NCBI GenBank assembly: GCA_965262425.1
Contig: OZ253536.1
Span: 4,340,001-4,404,000 of the forward strand
DNA: 64,000 nt
DNA from: CAZOZZ01 sp965262425
GTDB lineage: Bacteria > Acidobacteriota > Terriglobia > 20CM-2-55-15
Reading direction: 5' to 3'
Shown: one piece after another, positions 44,092 through 52,815 of the stretch
Layout: every line of letters begins with the position of its first letter
Position numbering within the stretch: position 1 is the stretch's first letter
Position numbers and translations under genes: made by a program
Notes under the pieces: model-generated
Told to the model about the DNA's origin: nothing
The model's input: only the letters and a program-made list of their open reading frames with translations
The model's database searches: none

Positions 44092-45243
44092 CTAGCTTCC
44101 CCCGCCCTGAACCGCGAACTTCTGGACGCGCCGTCCCGTAGACGCTTCCCCCACATAGAGGTTGCCCCGGGAGTCGATGCCCATACCGTGGGGACGCAGG
44201 AACTGACCCACCTGGCGGCCTCCACGACCGAAGTCACCGACTACCTCCAGATCCTCGCGCCTCATAGTCCACACCTTGTGGTTCGTGCCATCCGCCAGAT
44301 GCAGCCATTGCTGGTCCGGATCCGGAGACAGTGCGACGACGAACGCGGATCCCGACGCCCGGGTGAGTGGCTCAATGATCTTTTCGGCCACAAACTCACC
44401 GCTCTGCCGAAAGGCCTGAATCCGGTTCCCCCGGCGGTCCGCCACGTAGATCATACCGTCCCTCGATCCGGTCAGGCCGTGAACGTTCGAGAACTGGCGT
44501 GGTGGAGGCCCGGCCGGATCCCGGTCGCCAAAGTCGTATTGATCGTCCGGCGTTTCACCGTAGGCACCCCAGTGCCGCAGGTAGTTGCCTGTTTCGCCTT
44601 CAAACACGATGACGCGGTGATTCCGGTATCCGTCTGCGATGAAGACCTCGTTGGTGTCCGGGTCCACCCAGATTCCTGCCGGTCCTCCAAGGAGGCTCGT
44701 GTCGTTGCTTCCCGCATTCTCGTCATATTCACCGATGGTCATCACGTGCTGGCCGTCTCGAGTGAACTTCATGACCCGGTGATGCCTGTATGTACCGATC
44801 CAGACGAAGTCATTGTGATCGACGAAAATCCCGTGAGGGTCCCTGGGGAACACGGAAATGTCCTGGGTTGGATCTCCCCATGCCTGCACGACCTCGCCCT
44901 CGGGGCTGAACTCGATAACCGTGGGCGCGGGCACGCAGCATGTCCCGATAGGCGGTTCCTGGACGACAGCCGTCTCTTCAGGCGTCAACGTGTCTTCGAG
45001 ATGCGTGACCCAGACATGGTCCTGGGAATCAACGAAGACTGCGGTCACCGCACCCATGATCCACTTGTTGGGCATTTCGAGGGGCCATGTCGGATCCACC
45101 CGGAACGTGGGTGTCCCTCCGGGGGCGGCAACTTCGGTCGCGTCTCCGGCGGTTGCGGGATCCGGCCCAGCGTCGCACGCGACGAGGAAGGTCGGAACCA
45201 TCACTAATAAGGTAAAAGCTAAGATTCTTCGAGATCCCTGCAT
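44092..45243 (-). CDS. NHL-repeat six-bladed beta-propeller lipoprotein
   Basis: 383 residues. The lipoprotein signal is RILAFTLLVMVPTFLVAC. The rest is a propeller with NHL-type blades: DPHGIFVDHNDFVWIGTYRHHRVMKFTRDG, GPAGIWVDPDTNEVFIADGYRNHRVIVF, NVHGLTGSRDGMIYVADRRGNRIQAF and RPHGMGIDSRGNLYVGEASTGRRVQKF. Proteins of this kind bind ligands or act as peptidylglycine-lyase-like enzymes; no catalytic set is visible. GGAGAGTAAGAAG precedes ATG 45243. A longer frame to 45330 begins outside the signal peptide and is rejected. Confidence 0.85.
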   Translation of the reverse strand: MQGSRRILAFTLLVMVPTFLVACDAGPDPATAGDATEVAAPGGTPTFRVDPTWPLEMPNKWIMGAVTAVFVDSQDHVWVTHLEDTLTPEETAVVQEPPIGTCCVPAPTVIEFSPEGEVVQAWGDPTQDISVFPRDPHGIFVDHNDFVWIGTYRHHRVMKFTRDGQHVMTIGEYDENAGSNDTSLLGGPAGIWVDPDTNEVFIADGYRNHRVIVFEGETGNYLRHWGAYGETPDDQYDFGDRDPAGPPPRQFSNVHGLTGSRDGMIYVADRRGNRIQAFRQSGEFVAEKIIEPLTRASGSAFVVALSPDPDQQWLHLADGTNHKVWTMRREDLEVVGDFGRGGRQVGQFLRPHGMGIDSRGNLYVGEASTGRRVQKFAVQGGGS

Positions 45244-45466
45244 TCTTCTTACTCTCCTTCGGCTCGTTCGTGGACCCATCGACATGCCGCCCACCGCATT
45301 CGCATACGTTCGTGGGGGGGGGGCCGTCAAACAATGTGCGTGTCAAGCTGTATTCGACATGCCGCCCAGGTTGCTCCTGAATCTGATCGGGTAATTCTGC
45401 TCCGCGCTTTCCGAGATGGCTAGCAATTTCTTGGCGGCCGGAATCCGGTCCCGACTTGTCGGAGCT

Positions 45467-45912
45467 TCATCCCTCTTCGTCCGCGGCGACCGTCTCCTCC
45501 GGGACATCAGTGTAGCTCTCGAAGTCGATCCTGTAGCCGTCGGGATCCGCAGGGATGTCACCCACATTCCGTTGCCAACGACCGGTCTCGATGCCCGAAT
45601 CCCCCGCGATTTGATCTGGCGGTAGATCACCAGGGCATCTTCGCAGATGAAGCAGATCGACACACCTTCACCGACCGTGCCCTCGGCTGCCCAGGAATCG
45701 TGTCCTTCCCTCGGAAATTCCTGCAGCATGATGGACGCCTTCCCGTGTTCAAGCCAGCACCAGCGAAGCGTGCCGTCCACGACCCATCGCTTGCTCATCT
45801 CAAAGCCCAGTCCATCGATGTAGTAGCGGACGGACTCTTCCATGTTCGATACCTGAAAAAACGGCACCGCCGCCGTGATGTTCGTGGGCGCGCCGTCGAC
45901 GTTCGTGTTCAT
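45467..45912 (-). CDS. VOC-superfamily (glyoxalase/bleomycin-resistance-like) protein, frameshifted
   Basis: It begins MNTNVDGAPTNITAAVPFFQVSNMEESVRYYIDGLGF, a standard VOC opening, and reads to PVVGNGMWVTSLR. There the family continues DPDGYRIDFES. In this sequence that segment is found only in the next frame (DPDGYRIDFESYTDVPEE, stop at 45467). One G is missing in the GG run near 45552. The span is 446 bp, one short of 149 codons. Without repair the frame runs on to 45343 with unrelated residues. Consensus error or fresh mutation. Confidence 0.78.
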
Positions 45913-45928
45913 TTCGTCCAATACCTCG

Positions 45929-46375
45929 TCAATCCGTGGCTTCCACCACCATGTCGAGCTGTACCGTTGCTCCGTACGGCAGCTCGGACGCTCCCGTCGC
46001 AGTTCGGGCGTGCCTTCCCGCTTCGCCGTAGAGGGCAATCAGTAACTCCGATGCTCCATCGATCACCTGAGGAAGCGCGTTGAACGATGAGGCTGCATTC
46101 ACGAAACCCTGCAGTCTTATTATTGAAATGATGTCGTCAAGATCGCCGATATCCGCTTTGATGATGGACAACAGGTCCAACATGGTGTCCCGAGCCGCCA
46201 ACCTGGCCTCTTCCAGCGACACATCAGTGCCGACCTGGCCCCGTTTTTCACTCACCCGCCCCGAAACGAACAAAAGGTTTCCGGTTCGTTTTGTCCCCAG
46301 GTAGTTTGCGACAGGAGCCTTGGGAGGGTTCAGAATGAGCCCCATCCCGGCCATTCGTTCTTCAATTCGACTCAC
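45929..46375 (-). CDS. RidA/YjgF-family protein
   Basis: 148 residues. The GTG start at 46375 is preferred because family members open with a 'SxIExRL' segment, here SRIEERMAGMGLIL, and AGGAAGCCA lies before it. The RidA core shows NLLFVSGRVSEKRGQ, ARLAARDTMLDLLSIIKADIGDLDDI and ASELPYGATVQLDMVVEA. The canonical RidA arginine that contacts the imine is in HARTATGASELP. It would act as an enamine/imine deaminase or close relative. It overlaps the upstream gene's end by 14 bp (translational coupling). Confidence 0.88.
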   Translation of the reverse strand: MSRIEERMAGMGLILNPPKAPVANYLGTKRTGNLLFVSGRVSEKRGQVGTDVSLEEARLAARDTMLDLLSIIKADIGDLDDIISIIRLQGFVNAASSFNALPQVIDGASELLIALYGEAGRHARTATGASELPYGATVQLDMVVEATD

Positions 46376-46766
46376 TGGCTTCCTGATCTGCAACTTCGCC
46401 TTGATTCAACTCTTTCGCCGATCGAAGGATTTCGAGTGCCCGCTCCTCATCCTGCGCTTGAACAAAAAGTCGGACACCGCCTGTCATCAACATGAAATGG
46501 GGTGCAATGTTTCCGGTGAATGCTTGATCGATGTAGCCATTGATGCCGCTGCCTTCAAGCACCGAAACTGCAAACTCCGCCTGATGAATGTGAAGAAAAC
46601 GCTCTATTTCGACTGGGTTTTCGAGGTTTGAGCGCTCCCTGGATTCGTTATCACCCTGGTCTGGCCCCGGCTCATCCAGAACCAGAGCGTCGACCAGCTC
46701 GATATCGCAATCCCCGCACTTCGTGAAGCCTTCTCGGTACTCCGCTTTACATTCAGGACAAAACAT
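46362..46766 (-). CDS. Zinc-ribbon and DUF2007 protein
   Basis: 134 residues. The N-terminal zinc ribbon has Cys pairs in MFCPECKAEY and FTKCGDCDIELV. The C-terminal part has the DUF2007 (putative signal-transducing) features FLHIHQAEFAVSVLEGSGINGYI and VRLFVQAQDEERALEIL. ATG 46766 is chosen because GGAGG stands 7 bp upstream; an earlier ATG contains that site. It is coupled to the RidA gene. Confidence 0.82.
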   Translation of the reverse strand: MFCPECKAEYREGFTKCGDCDIELVDALVLDEPGPDQGDNESRERSNLENPVEIERFLHIHQAEFAVSVLEGSGINGYIDQAFTGNIAPHFMLMTGGVRLFVQAQDEERALEILRSAKELNQGEVADQEASESN

Positions 46767-46786
46767 ACATACCTCCAAATCCGTCT

Positions 46787-46801
46787 ACGGATTGTGGCTC
46801 A
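46787..46801. repeat. 15-bp dispersed repeat, site A
   Basis: TGAGCCACAATCCGT on the minus strand. It recurs at 47071-47085 (site B, identical, inside the first codons of the DUF1801 remnant) and at 47794-47808 (site C, one change). Sites A and B bracket the DUF1801 remnant, and B and C bracket mazEF. Confidence 0.6.
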
Positions 46802-47086
46802 GCTGGGTCGCTTCCTTCTGCCGCGCAGGCTCAGGGGCCGTGCAGCCAATGGATGCAATGGTTCTCGAACATCGTCCCCACACTTGCGCATGACCTCAAA
46901 CCAGTGTTGCGCGATAGCCCCCAGGTCACCCGAATGATCCTCCATCCAAGTATCGATGGCAGGATCCCGTTCAACGGAGGTGGAGAACCGAAAGAGCTGA
47001 TGCATCGCTGTTGCGCTCAGAATTGACGCCACGACGCCAGTATTAACGTCAAAAACATCAGCGCGGTATAACGGATTGTGGCTCAC
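46799..47086 (-). pseudogene. Truncated DUF1801-like protein
   Basis: The first about 75 residues (ADVFDVNTGVVASILSATAMHQLFRFS through GAIAQHWFEVMRKCGDDVRE) match the N-terminal half of a DUF1801-type protein. After DDVRE the expected LLHDGxPxAC...GYVNxF segment is absent; an unrelated arginine-rich tail of about 20 residues ends at 46799. The start codon lies inside one 15-bp repeat (47071-47085) and the stop inside another (46787-46801), so a recombination between repeats may have removed the distal half. Confidence 0.55.
47071..47085. repeat. 15-bp dispersed repeat, site B
   Basis: Identical to site A over TGAGCCACAATCCGT (minus strand). With site C it shares a longer 19-bp match with one mismatch. 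Confidence 0.6.
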
Positions 47087-47170
47087 CTTCGGCGGCGACC
47101 CCTAGACAAATTCAAGAGAATACCGTCGCTGCCTTCTGGCCCAGCCCCTTGATAGATCGCATTTTCGTTG

Positions 47171-47189
47171 GTATGATCATACATCATAC
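47171..47189 (+). promoter_or_regulatory. Palindromic operator of the mazEF pair
   Basis: GTATGATCATAC (47171-47182) is a perfect 12-bp palindrome, and the half-site ATCATAC is repeated directly after it (47183-47189). It lies 17 bp before the antitoxin start, with GTGAGGAGC between as ribosome site. This fits autoregulation by a ribbon-helix-helix antitoxin. Confidence 0.65.
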
Positions 47190-47205
47190 TTAGTGAGGAG
47201 CCTAC

Positions 47206-47448
47206 ATGCCAAAAAGAAAGGTTGCTCTCACGCTCGATGCCAAGCTGGTTCATCGCGTCGACGAGCTTGTTTCCAGCCAAAGGTTTAGAAACCGGAGTCA
47301 AGCCGTAGAGGCTGCGCTCCGCGAAAAGCTCCAGCGACTTGGCCGGACTCGACTCGCCGAAGAGTGTGCGAAGCTGGACCGAACCGAAGAGCAGCGACTC
47401 GCCGACGAGGGTCTCGCCGCTACTGGTGAGACGTGGCCCGAATACTGA
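47206..47448 (+). CDS. Ribbon-helix-helix antitoxin (MazE-like)
   Basis: 80 residues. The N-terminal strand KRKVALTLDAKLVHRVDELV and helix FRNRSQAVEAALREKLQRL form a ribbon-helix-helix DNA-binding unit. The C-terminal acidic tail (LDRTEEQRLADEGLAATGETWPEY) is the part expected to neutralise the toxin. It overlaps the toxin gene by 16 bp, typical of a toxin-antitoxin pair, and would bind the palindrome upstream. Confidence 0.9.
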   Translation: MPKRKVALTLDAKLVHRVDELVSSQRFRNRSQAVEAALREKLQRLGRTRLAEECAKLDRTEEQRLADEGLAATGETWPEY

Positions 47449-47768
47449 GAGGCGAGATTCGTTGGGCTGACCTGAATCCAGTTCGCGGGCACGAGCAGGC
47501 CGGAAAACGGCCCGTCGTGATCCTCAGTCATGATGTTTTCAATGAAAGATCCGGCACTGTCATTGCCGTAGCTCTTACGAGTCAGCAGCCCCGGGCTCAG
47601 TTCCCTCTGACGCTCGAACTTACTACAGCCAAACTGCCGAAAAGATCCTGGGTCAAGATCAGCCAGGTCAGAACGCTTTCCGTAGAGCGTATCGGTAGAC
47701 GACTCGGTAGCGTTTCCGCGGAAGAAATCGAGTCCGTCCTGGAGGGACTTAGCGAAATCATTGGATAG
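47433..47768 (+). CDS. mazF: MazF/PemK-family mRNA interferase toxin
   Basis: 111 residues with the complete MazF signature: RGEIRWADLNPVRGHEQAGKRPVVILSHD, IAVALTSQQPRAQFPLTLEL and SWVKISQVRTLSVERIGRRLGSVS. The conserved Arg (GKRPVV) and Ser/Thr (ALTS) used for RNA cleavage are present. Cuts single-stranded RNA at a short motif that cannot be predicted here. Intact, directly coupled to its antitoxin. Confidence 0.93.
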   Translation: MARILRGEIRWADLNPVRGHEQAGKRPVVILSHDVFNERSGTVIAVALTSQQPRAQFPLTLELTTAKLPKRSWVKISQVRTLSVERIGRRLGSVSAEEIESVLEGLSEIIG

Positions 47769-47793
47769 CTCGTTCGTCGTGGCCTGCGATCTA

Positions 47794-47808
47794 ACGGACT
47801 GTGGCTCA
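47794..47808. repeat. 15-bp dispersed repeat, site C
   Basis: TGAGCCACAGTCCGT on the minus strand, one change from sites A and B. It lies inside a longer dyad, GTGGCCTGC ... GCAGGCCAC (about 47779-47823). Confidence 0.55.
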
Positions 47809-47883
47809 CCTGAGGCAGGCCACACCATTTCAATTCAAGAAAACATTATGGCCCGTCTGGTGCAGCCGCTTGGGCAGCCTCAG

Positions 47884-48423
47884 TCAGCTTCTGTACAGCA
47901 CGTGCCTCCGAAGTGGGTTTCCCTCTGGCAACAGGGGATGATCGAAATCATCGGCGTCGTTGTGCTTCAGACCAATCTTCTCCATTACCCTGCGTGAAGC
48001 ACGATTCGCCGGCACGGTGAAAGACACGATCTCATCAAGGTGTAGTGTTTCCAGCCCGAGTTCAAGAACCGCCCGTGCTCCTTCGGTTGCATATCCGCGA
48101 TTCCAGTAATCTGACGCAATCCGCCAACCGATTTCCACGGTTGGGGTAAAACGCGCCTTAAACCGAGGTACGGAGAGCCCAACGAACCCAACGAACGCCG
48201 CAACGTCACGGATCTCGGCAGCCCACAATCCGAATCCGTTCTCGTCAAACCCAGCATCGATACGTGCTGCAAGGGCATTACTTTCCTCACGCGAAAGCGG
48301 ACTTGGAAAGTGCTTCATGACAAGGGGATCCGCGTTCATCGCTGCAAATGGTTTCAGATCTTCCGGGAACCAGCGACGAAGGATCAAGCGTTCTGTAGTA
48401 ATCACTTCAGCAAGCACCCACAC
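47884..48423 (-). CDS. GNAT acetyltransferase, RimJ/RimL type
   Basis: 179 residues. The opening ITTERLILRRWFPEDLKPFAAMNADP is typical of RimJ/RimL-like enzymes. The acetyl-CoA loop is EIGWRIASDYWNRGYATEGARAVL, with NRGYATEG as the Q/RxxGxG/A equivalent, and the C-terminal part is FTVPANRASRRVMEKIGLKH. It would acetylate a protein N-terminus or small amine. It is monocistronic on the minus strand between mazEF and the tryptophan dioxygenase gene. Confidence 0.92.
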   Translation of the reverse strand: MWVLAEVITTERLILRRWFPEDLKPFAAMNADPLVMKHFPSPLSREESNALAARIDAGFDENGFGLWAAEIRDVAAFVGFVGLSVPRFKARFTPTVEIGWRIASDYWNRGYATEGARAVLELGLETLHLDEIVSFTVPANRASRRVMEKIGLKHNDADDFDHPLLPEGNPLRRHVLYRS

Positions 48424-48566
48424 GCCTTCTTTGGTCTGCCCAACGATTCGACACTATAGCCGCGGGCCGTGCGATGGCATGGCAGGCCTTTGCTTTCCCC
48501 TTTTGCGTTCTGACCTCACCCGTTTCGGACGGGAGCCGCTTTTCGTGGAAGACGCTTTCGAGACGA

Positions 48567-49379
48567 CTACATTCCCGTCCGCGCCGCCCACAGGATCGGG
48601 AAGAAGCGTTTGTCGAGTGTTTGCGAAAGGTATTCCACGCCCAATGTGCCCAACGGTCCCTTCCCGAAGGCGCCCTCGACCAGCTTCTGGCCCGTTCCGG
48701 GCTTTCCTCCGATCATCCGCTGGGCCATCCGTACATGGTGTTCGCGCCAGAGAGAAAACATCTCGTCGTATTCGATCATGGCCTCGCACAGGATCTTCAA
48801 CTCGTGGTGGTCCGGGTCGCGATAAATCTGGACAATCGTGTTCTCCTGATCCCTCCCATCGACGACGTTCAGTCCCTTTCGTTCGAGAAGCCTCACAAAG
48901 CGATCCCATAGCGAAGGCTCATCGAGGCGTGCTTCCAGGCGACGCCTCGCCTCGGGATTGTCGTCGAACATCGCCAGGTAACGCGGATTTCGTACGCCGC
49001 AGATAAATTCCACTTCCCGGAACTGACGGGACTGGAAACCGCTTGCCGGTCTCAGGTTGTCCCGAAAATGGATGAAATCGGATGGGATCATCGTTTCGAG
49101 CAAGCTCAGTTTGGGAATAAACAGGCGCACGGTGGAGGTCAGGCGTCGGAGAAGCCGCTCGGTTTCCCGAACGTTGTCGTCGTCCAGCATGACCGCAATA
49201 CGGTCCAGTTCGTGAAGCATCAACCGAAACCAAAGCTCGAAGACCTGGTGGCTTATGATGAAGAGCATCTCGTCGTGGCTTTCCGGTCTGGCCATCGGCT
49301 CTTGCAGCGCCAGAAGTTCCGGGATTCCCAGATAACTTTCGTAGGTCAACTTGTCGGTAGACGGTTTGCTTTCGTTCAT
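48567..49379 (-). CDS. kynA: Tryptophan 2,3-dioxygenase
   Basis: 270 residues. Opens tryptophan to N-formylkynurenine with haem b. The substrate-binding and haem-side motifs are clear: LTYESYLGIPELLALQ, HDEMLFIISHQVFELWFRLMLHEL (distal His and the F-x-x-R pair), and the proximal haem ligand in LWREHHVRMAQRMIGGKPGTG, followed by GTLGVEYLSQTLDKRFFPILWAART. Full length for the family. No other kynurenine-pathway gene lies in the window, so it may serve tryptophan catabolism with genes elsewhere. Confidence 0.95.
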   Translation of the reverse strand: MNESKPSTDKLTYESYLGIPELLALQEPMARPESHDEMLFIISHQVFELWFRLMLHELDRIAVMLDDDNVRETERLLRRLTSTVRLFIPKLSLLETMIPSDFIHFRDNLRPASGFQSRQFREVEFICGVRNPRYLAMFDDNPEARRRLEARLDEPSLWDRFVRLLERKGLNVVDGRDQENTIVQIYRDPDHHELKILCEAMIEYDEMFSLWREHHVRMAQRMIGGKPGTGQKLVEGAFGKGPLGTLGVEYLSQTLDKRFFPILWAARTGM

Positions 49380-49448
49380 AGTGGGTCAGTATACGCTCCA
49401 CCCGTCGAGGCCGTTATATAATGCCGCTCACTTCAGGAGGATACTGTG

Positions 49449-50517
49449 ATGACGCGATCGTTTCTGATCTTGTTGGTGTTGCTGGTGAGCGTGACAGGGT
49501 GTGTGTCGGGCGAGGCTGAGACTCTTCGGACCGCTGAACAAGCTCTTCCAAGACCTGCGGGTACCTTGCACAACGGTCCGGCATTCCGTTTCACGAAGAT
49601 CACAGACGACATTTACCACGCGCGGGGAACCGGTGCGTTGAACGTGGGTACGAACTCGGTCGTCATCATTAACGAAGCCGACGTGATGCTCGTCGACTCC
49701 CACATCTCACCGGCCGCGGCCTGGGTCCTGCTGGATGAGTTGAAGACCATCACCCAGAAGCCCGTGAAATATGTGGTCAACACGCACTTCCACTTCGACC
49801 ACGCGCATGGGAACCAGGTGTTCCCTCCCGATGTCGAGGTCATCGGTCACGAATTCACATGGCAGAAACTCGCGGGCAAACCCCTCGAAGAACGGTCATA
49901 CGTCTCCGGTTCCCGGTCGGATCGAAGATCTCAAGCGCCAGATCGAGTCCGAGTCCGATTCAGCAGCACGCAGTGGTTTGGAGGAACAGCTTCTTGTGCA
50001 GGAAAATTACTGGACCGCCCTCCAGGAACTGGTGCCGACGCCCCCTAACGTCACGCTGGAACGCAAGCTGACTCTCTATCGCGGTGGGCGCGAAATCCAG
50101 CTTCTGTTCCTCGGCCGCGGTCACACCGGTGGCGACGTCGTCGTCTACCTTCCCGAAGAGCGCATCCTTTGTAGCGGAGACCTGTTCTTGCCGGGCCTCC
50201 CGTTTCTGGGCGACGGGCATGTGGACGAGTGGGGAGAAACCCTCGACGCGCTGGGTGAACTGGACTTCGATCAGGTCCTTCCGGGGCATGGCCCTCCGTT
50301 CGAAGGCAAGGCGAAGATCAGCCACTTGAAGTCTTACTTTACCGATCTCTGGAACCAGACCAGACGACTGCGCGCCGATGGTGTCACCTGGGAACAGGCT
50401 GCGGAGCGGGTGGACATGATGGCTCACAGTGAGTTCTATCCCCAGATCCAGGGTCCGGGCGTCGATCCCCGCGCGGTTCGTCGTATCTATGAATTGTTGA
50501 GTGGCGAGGTGGAGTAG
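49449..50517 (+). CDS. Exported metallo-beta-lactamase-fold hydrolase, frameshifted
   Basis: The N-terminal lipoprotein signal is RSFLILLVLLVSVTGC. The MBL metal motif HFHFDHAHGNQ follows in NTHFHFDHAHG. The first frame degenerates after LEERSYVSG (about 49905) and the next frame carries GRIEDLKRQIESESD, then FLGRGHTGGDVVVYLPEERILCSGDLFL (third histidine and bridging Asp) and VLPGHGPP. The span has one base too many, probably in the GGTTCCC run. AGGAGG lies 9 bp before ATG 49449. The repaired protein has about 355 residues and resembles quinoprotein-associated SoxH-like MBL hydrolases. Confidence 0.8.
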
Positions 50518-50571
50518 GCAACCCGGTTACGGCCAAATCGCCGACCGCCAGGAGGCAACAGCTTTTCCTAC

Positions 50572-51126
50572 CTAAATCGGTGGCGGTTTGTCACCGGGCG
50601 GGGGTTCTTCGCTCGCGTTCATCATTTCGATGATGTCTTCTGTGATATTGGCAGCGTCGGTTGCGAACGCAAGCCCGACATCCGGGTTGGAAATGTCCAG
50701 TATCAACGAGAAGCTGTTTTCTTTCGCGTATTGCTGGATCGTCTGATCGACTCTCTGCGCGACCGGCAAGAGCAACTCCTGGCGGTACTGGTCCAGCTCG
50801 ATCTGGATATCCTCATTCATCCGGTTAAGGTCCGTCGTCATGCGTTCGATGTCGCGGTTCAGCTGCAAGACTGCCGATTCGCTCATCGCGCTTCCTTCGG
50901 CCTGCAGCCTTGCCTGGGCACCCCTCAGTTGATCCTGCTTCGACTGCAACTCACTGCCGCGTTCGTTCGCCCTATCGTTCCATTCTGTCGCGGCGGCCTG
51001 CCCCGCAGCGGAGCCTTCGACGGCTCCGACGACATTGACGACTCCAATCTTGAAGACGGCATTTCCATCCTGCGCGGCCAGGCTGGCCGGTAGCAGCACC
51101 AGAGCTGCCAGTAACGCTCTAAACAT
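50572..51126 (-). CDS. OmpH/Skp-family periplasmic chaperone-like protein
   Basis: 184 residues: signal peptide FRALLAALVLLPASLAAQ, then the OmpH pattern IGVVNVVGAVEGSAAGQAAATEWNDRANERGSELQSKQDQL, a long coiled-coil with MSESAVLQLNRDIERMTTDLNRMNEDIQIEL, and the closing LLLPVAQRVDQTIQQYAKENSFSLILDIS. Skp escorts outer-membrane proteins through the periplasm; the exact client is unknown. A proline-rich acidic tail (SEEPPPGDKPPP) is unusual. GGGTGGAGAAG precedes ATG 51126. Confidence 0.88.
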   Translation of the reverse strand: MFRALLAALVLLPASLAAQDGNAVFKIGVVNVVGAVEGSAAGQAAATEWNDRANERGSELQSKQDQLRGAQARLQAEGSAMSESAVLQLNRDIERMTTDLNRMNEDIQIELDQYRQELLLPVAQRVDQTIQQYAKENSFSLILDISNPDVGLAFATDAANITEDIIEMMNASEEPPPGDKPPPI

Positions 51127-51281
51127 CTTCTCCACCCTCACTTACCTCAAATGTGATCGTACCCTCCCACAGGATATCATTCGAATTCTAAAACGCCAAT
51201 TCTTGCGGCCATCCTCGAGCCATCCTCGCCATCCGCCCCTCCCGTCTGTAGGCCCGACGCTGGGAATGGCGTGGGGGGACC

Positions 51282-51306
51282 GTCCCGGCGTTCGAGCTCC
51301 CGGGAC
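51282..51306 (-). terminator. GC-rich hairpin beyond gatA, possible terminator
   Basis: GTCCCGG and CCGGGAC pair around an 11-bp loop in the 207-bp gap after gatA. There is no T-run on either side, so it is not a standard intrinsic terminator. Confidence 0.25.
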
Positions 51307-51333
51307 CGACGGCAGGAATGCGTGTCAGTGCTC

Positions 51334-52815
51334 TCATTGAGCTTGAAGGTTGAGAGGGGACGGTGCGCCCGACGCTAACTGATGCCACCCGACGCCAAAC
51401 TGATGCCCGGCCCTCAGCAGGGTTTCTTCGTCGAAATGGTTCCCGATCAACTGCATACCGATGGGCATTCCATCCTTGTCCGAGCCGCACGGGACGGAAA
51501 TGCCTGGCAGGCCGGCCAGATTGCAGGTGATCGTGAAGACATCGGACACGTACATGTTCAGAGGGTCGTCGGTCTTTTCGCCAATCCTAAATGCGGTAGT
51601 CGGCGCCGTCGGCGTCACGATCAAGTCCACTTTCTTGAACGCATTCTCAAAGTCTCGAAGGATCAGCGTCCGAACCTTTTGTGCTTTCAGATAGTAGGCG
51701 TCGTAGTAGCCGGTGCTGAGCGCGTAGGTTCCCAGCAGAATGCGACGCTTCACTTCTTTTCCGAACCCCCCCATCCGTGTCCGCCTGTACATTTCAGCGA
51801 GTCCACCCTCCTCCGCTTCCCGAAGTCCGTAGCGGACCCCGTCGTAACGAGCCAGGTTCGAACTGGCTTCCGCGGTCGCGATCAGGTAATACGTCGCAAT
51901 GGCATAGTCGGTATGGGGCAGGCTGATGTCTTCCACCTCGCAACCAAGGCCTTCGAAAACCTTGATCCCTTCCAGGATTCGTTCTTTTACGCGGGTATCG
52001 ATTCCCTCGATGAAATATTCCTTTGGGATGCCGATACGGCACCCCTTAATCGAGTCGTCGAGAGAGGCGGTCCATTCTCCCGCCGCCACATCCGCGGAGG
52101 TGGAATCGAGAGGGTCGAATCCGGAAATAACCTCGAGTACCTCGGCGCACTCGCGGACCGTTTTCGAAATCGGCCCGATCTGATCCAGCGATGACCCAAA
52201 CGCTACGAGCCCGTAACGGGAAACTCTCCCATAGGTCGGTTTCATGCCGACGACACCGCAAAGGGCCGCCGGCTGTCTGATCGAACCTCCCGTATCCGAC
52301 CCGAGCGCCGACAAAGCCAGTCCAGCCGCGATGCTTGCGGCCGATCCTCCGCTCGAACCACCCGGCACCCGTTCCCGATCATGAGGGTTTCTGGTCGGGT
52401 AGAAGGCTGAATTTTCTGTTGACGACCCCATCGCGAATTCATCGAGGTTGGTTTTGCCTATGACGATCGCTCCGGCCTGCCGCAGTCGCTCGACCGCAGT
52501 TGCCGTATACGGCGGCACATAGTTGTCAAGGATACGGGAACCGCATGTAGTCGGGATGTCCCGGATATGCATGTTGTCTTTGATGGCAACCGGGATCCCG
52601 GCCATAGGCCCCAGCGTTTCGCCTGCAGCGATGCGTGAATCCAGATCGAGCGCCTCTCGGGCGGCTGTTTCGCGACAGGTTGAAATGTACGCCCGGATGT
52701 CGTCGTTGACGTCATCGATGTCCCCGAAGACGTCCTGGATGACTTCACTCACCGTCGTTTCACCGTTCCGGTACATTGAAGCCAGGCGCTCCCGCGAGAT
52801 GTCCTTCAAGTTCAT
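51334..52815 (-). CDS. gatA: Aspartyl/glutamyl-tRNA amidotransferase subunit A
   Basis: 493 residues of the amidase-signature family. The Ser-cisSer-Lys triad is in PVAIKDN (Lys79), GGSSGGSAA and GSDTGGSIRQPA. Other marks are TYGRVSRYGLVAFGSSLDQIGP and NLAGLPGISVPCG. With GatB and GatC it amidates Glu-tRNA(Gln) and/or Asp-tRNA(Asn). Its ATG overlaps the gatC stop by 4 bp. gatB is not beside it, which is common outside Firmicutes. Intact. Confidence 0.96.
   Translation of the reverse strand: MNLKDISRERLASMYRNGETTVSEVIQDVFGDIDDVNDDIRAYISTCRETAAREALDLDSRIAAGETLGPMAGIPVAIKDNMHIRDIPTTCGSRILDNYVPPYTATAVERLRQAGAIVIGKTNLDEFAMGSSTENSAFYPTRNPHDRERVPGGSSGGSAASIAAGLALSALGSDTGGSIRQPAALCGVVGMKPTYGRVSRYGLVAFGSSLDQIGPISKTVRECAEVLEVISGFDPLDSTSADVAAGEWTASLDDSIKGCRIGIPKEYFIEGIDTRVKERILEGIKVFEGLGCEVEDISLPHTDYAIATYYLIATAEASSNLARYDGVRYGLREAEEGGLAEMYRRTRMGGFGKEVKRRILLGTYALSTGYYDAYYLKAQKVRTLILRDFENAFKKVDLIVTPTAPTTAFRIGEKTDDPLNMYVSDVFTITCNLAGLPGISVPCGSDKDGMPIGMQLIGNHFDEETLLRAGHQFGVGWHQLASGAPSPLNLQAQ

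Noticed and set aside
46787..47823. Integron cassette array with attC sites
   Set aside because: Only half-site-like GTTRRRY cores were found, with no opposite half, no consistent cassette orientation and no integrase in the window. Kept only as a repeat-bounded block.
47884..49379. Kynurenine-pathway operon
   Set aside because: Only tryptophan 2,3-dioxygenase is present; the neighbours are an acetyltransferase and an MBL hydrolase with no kynurenine link.
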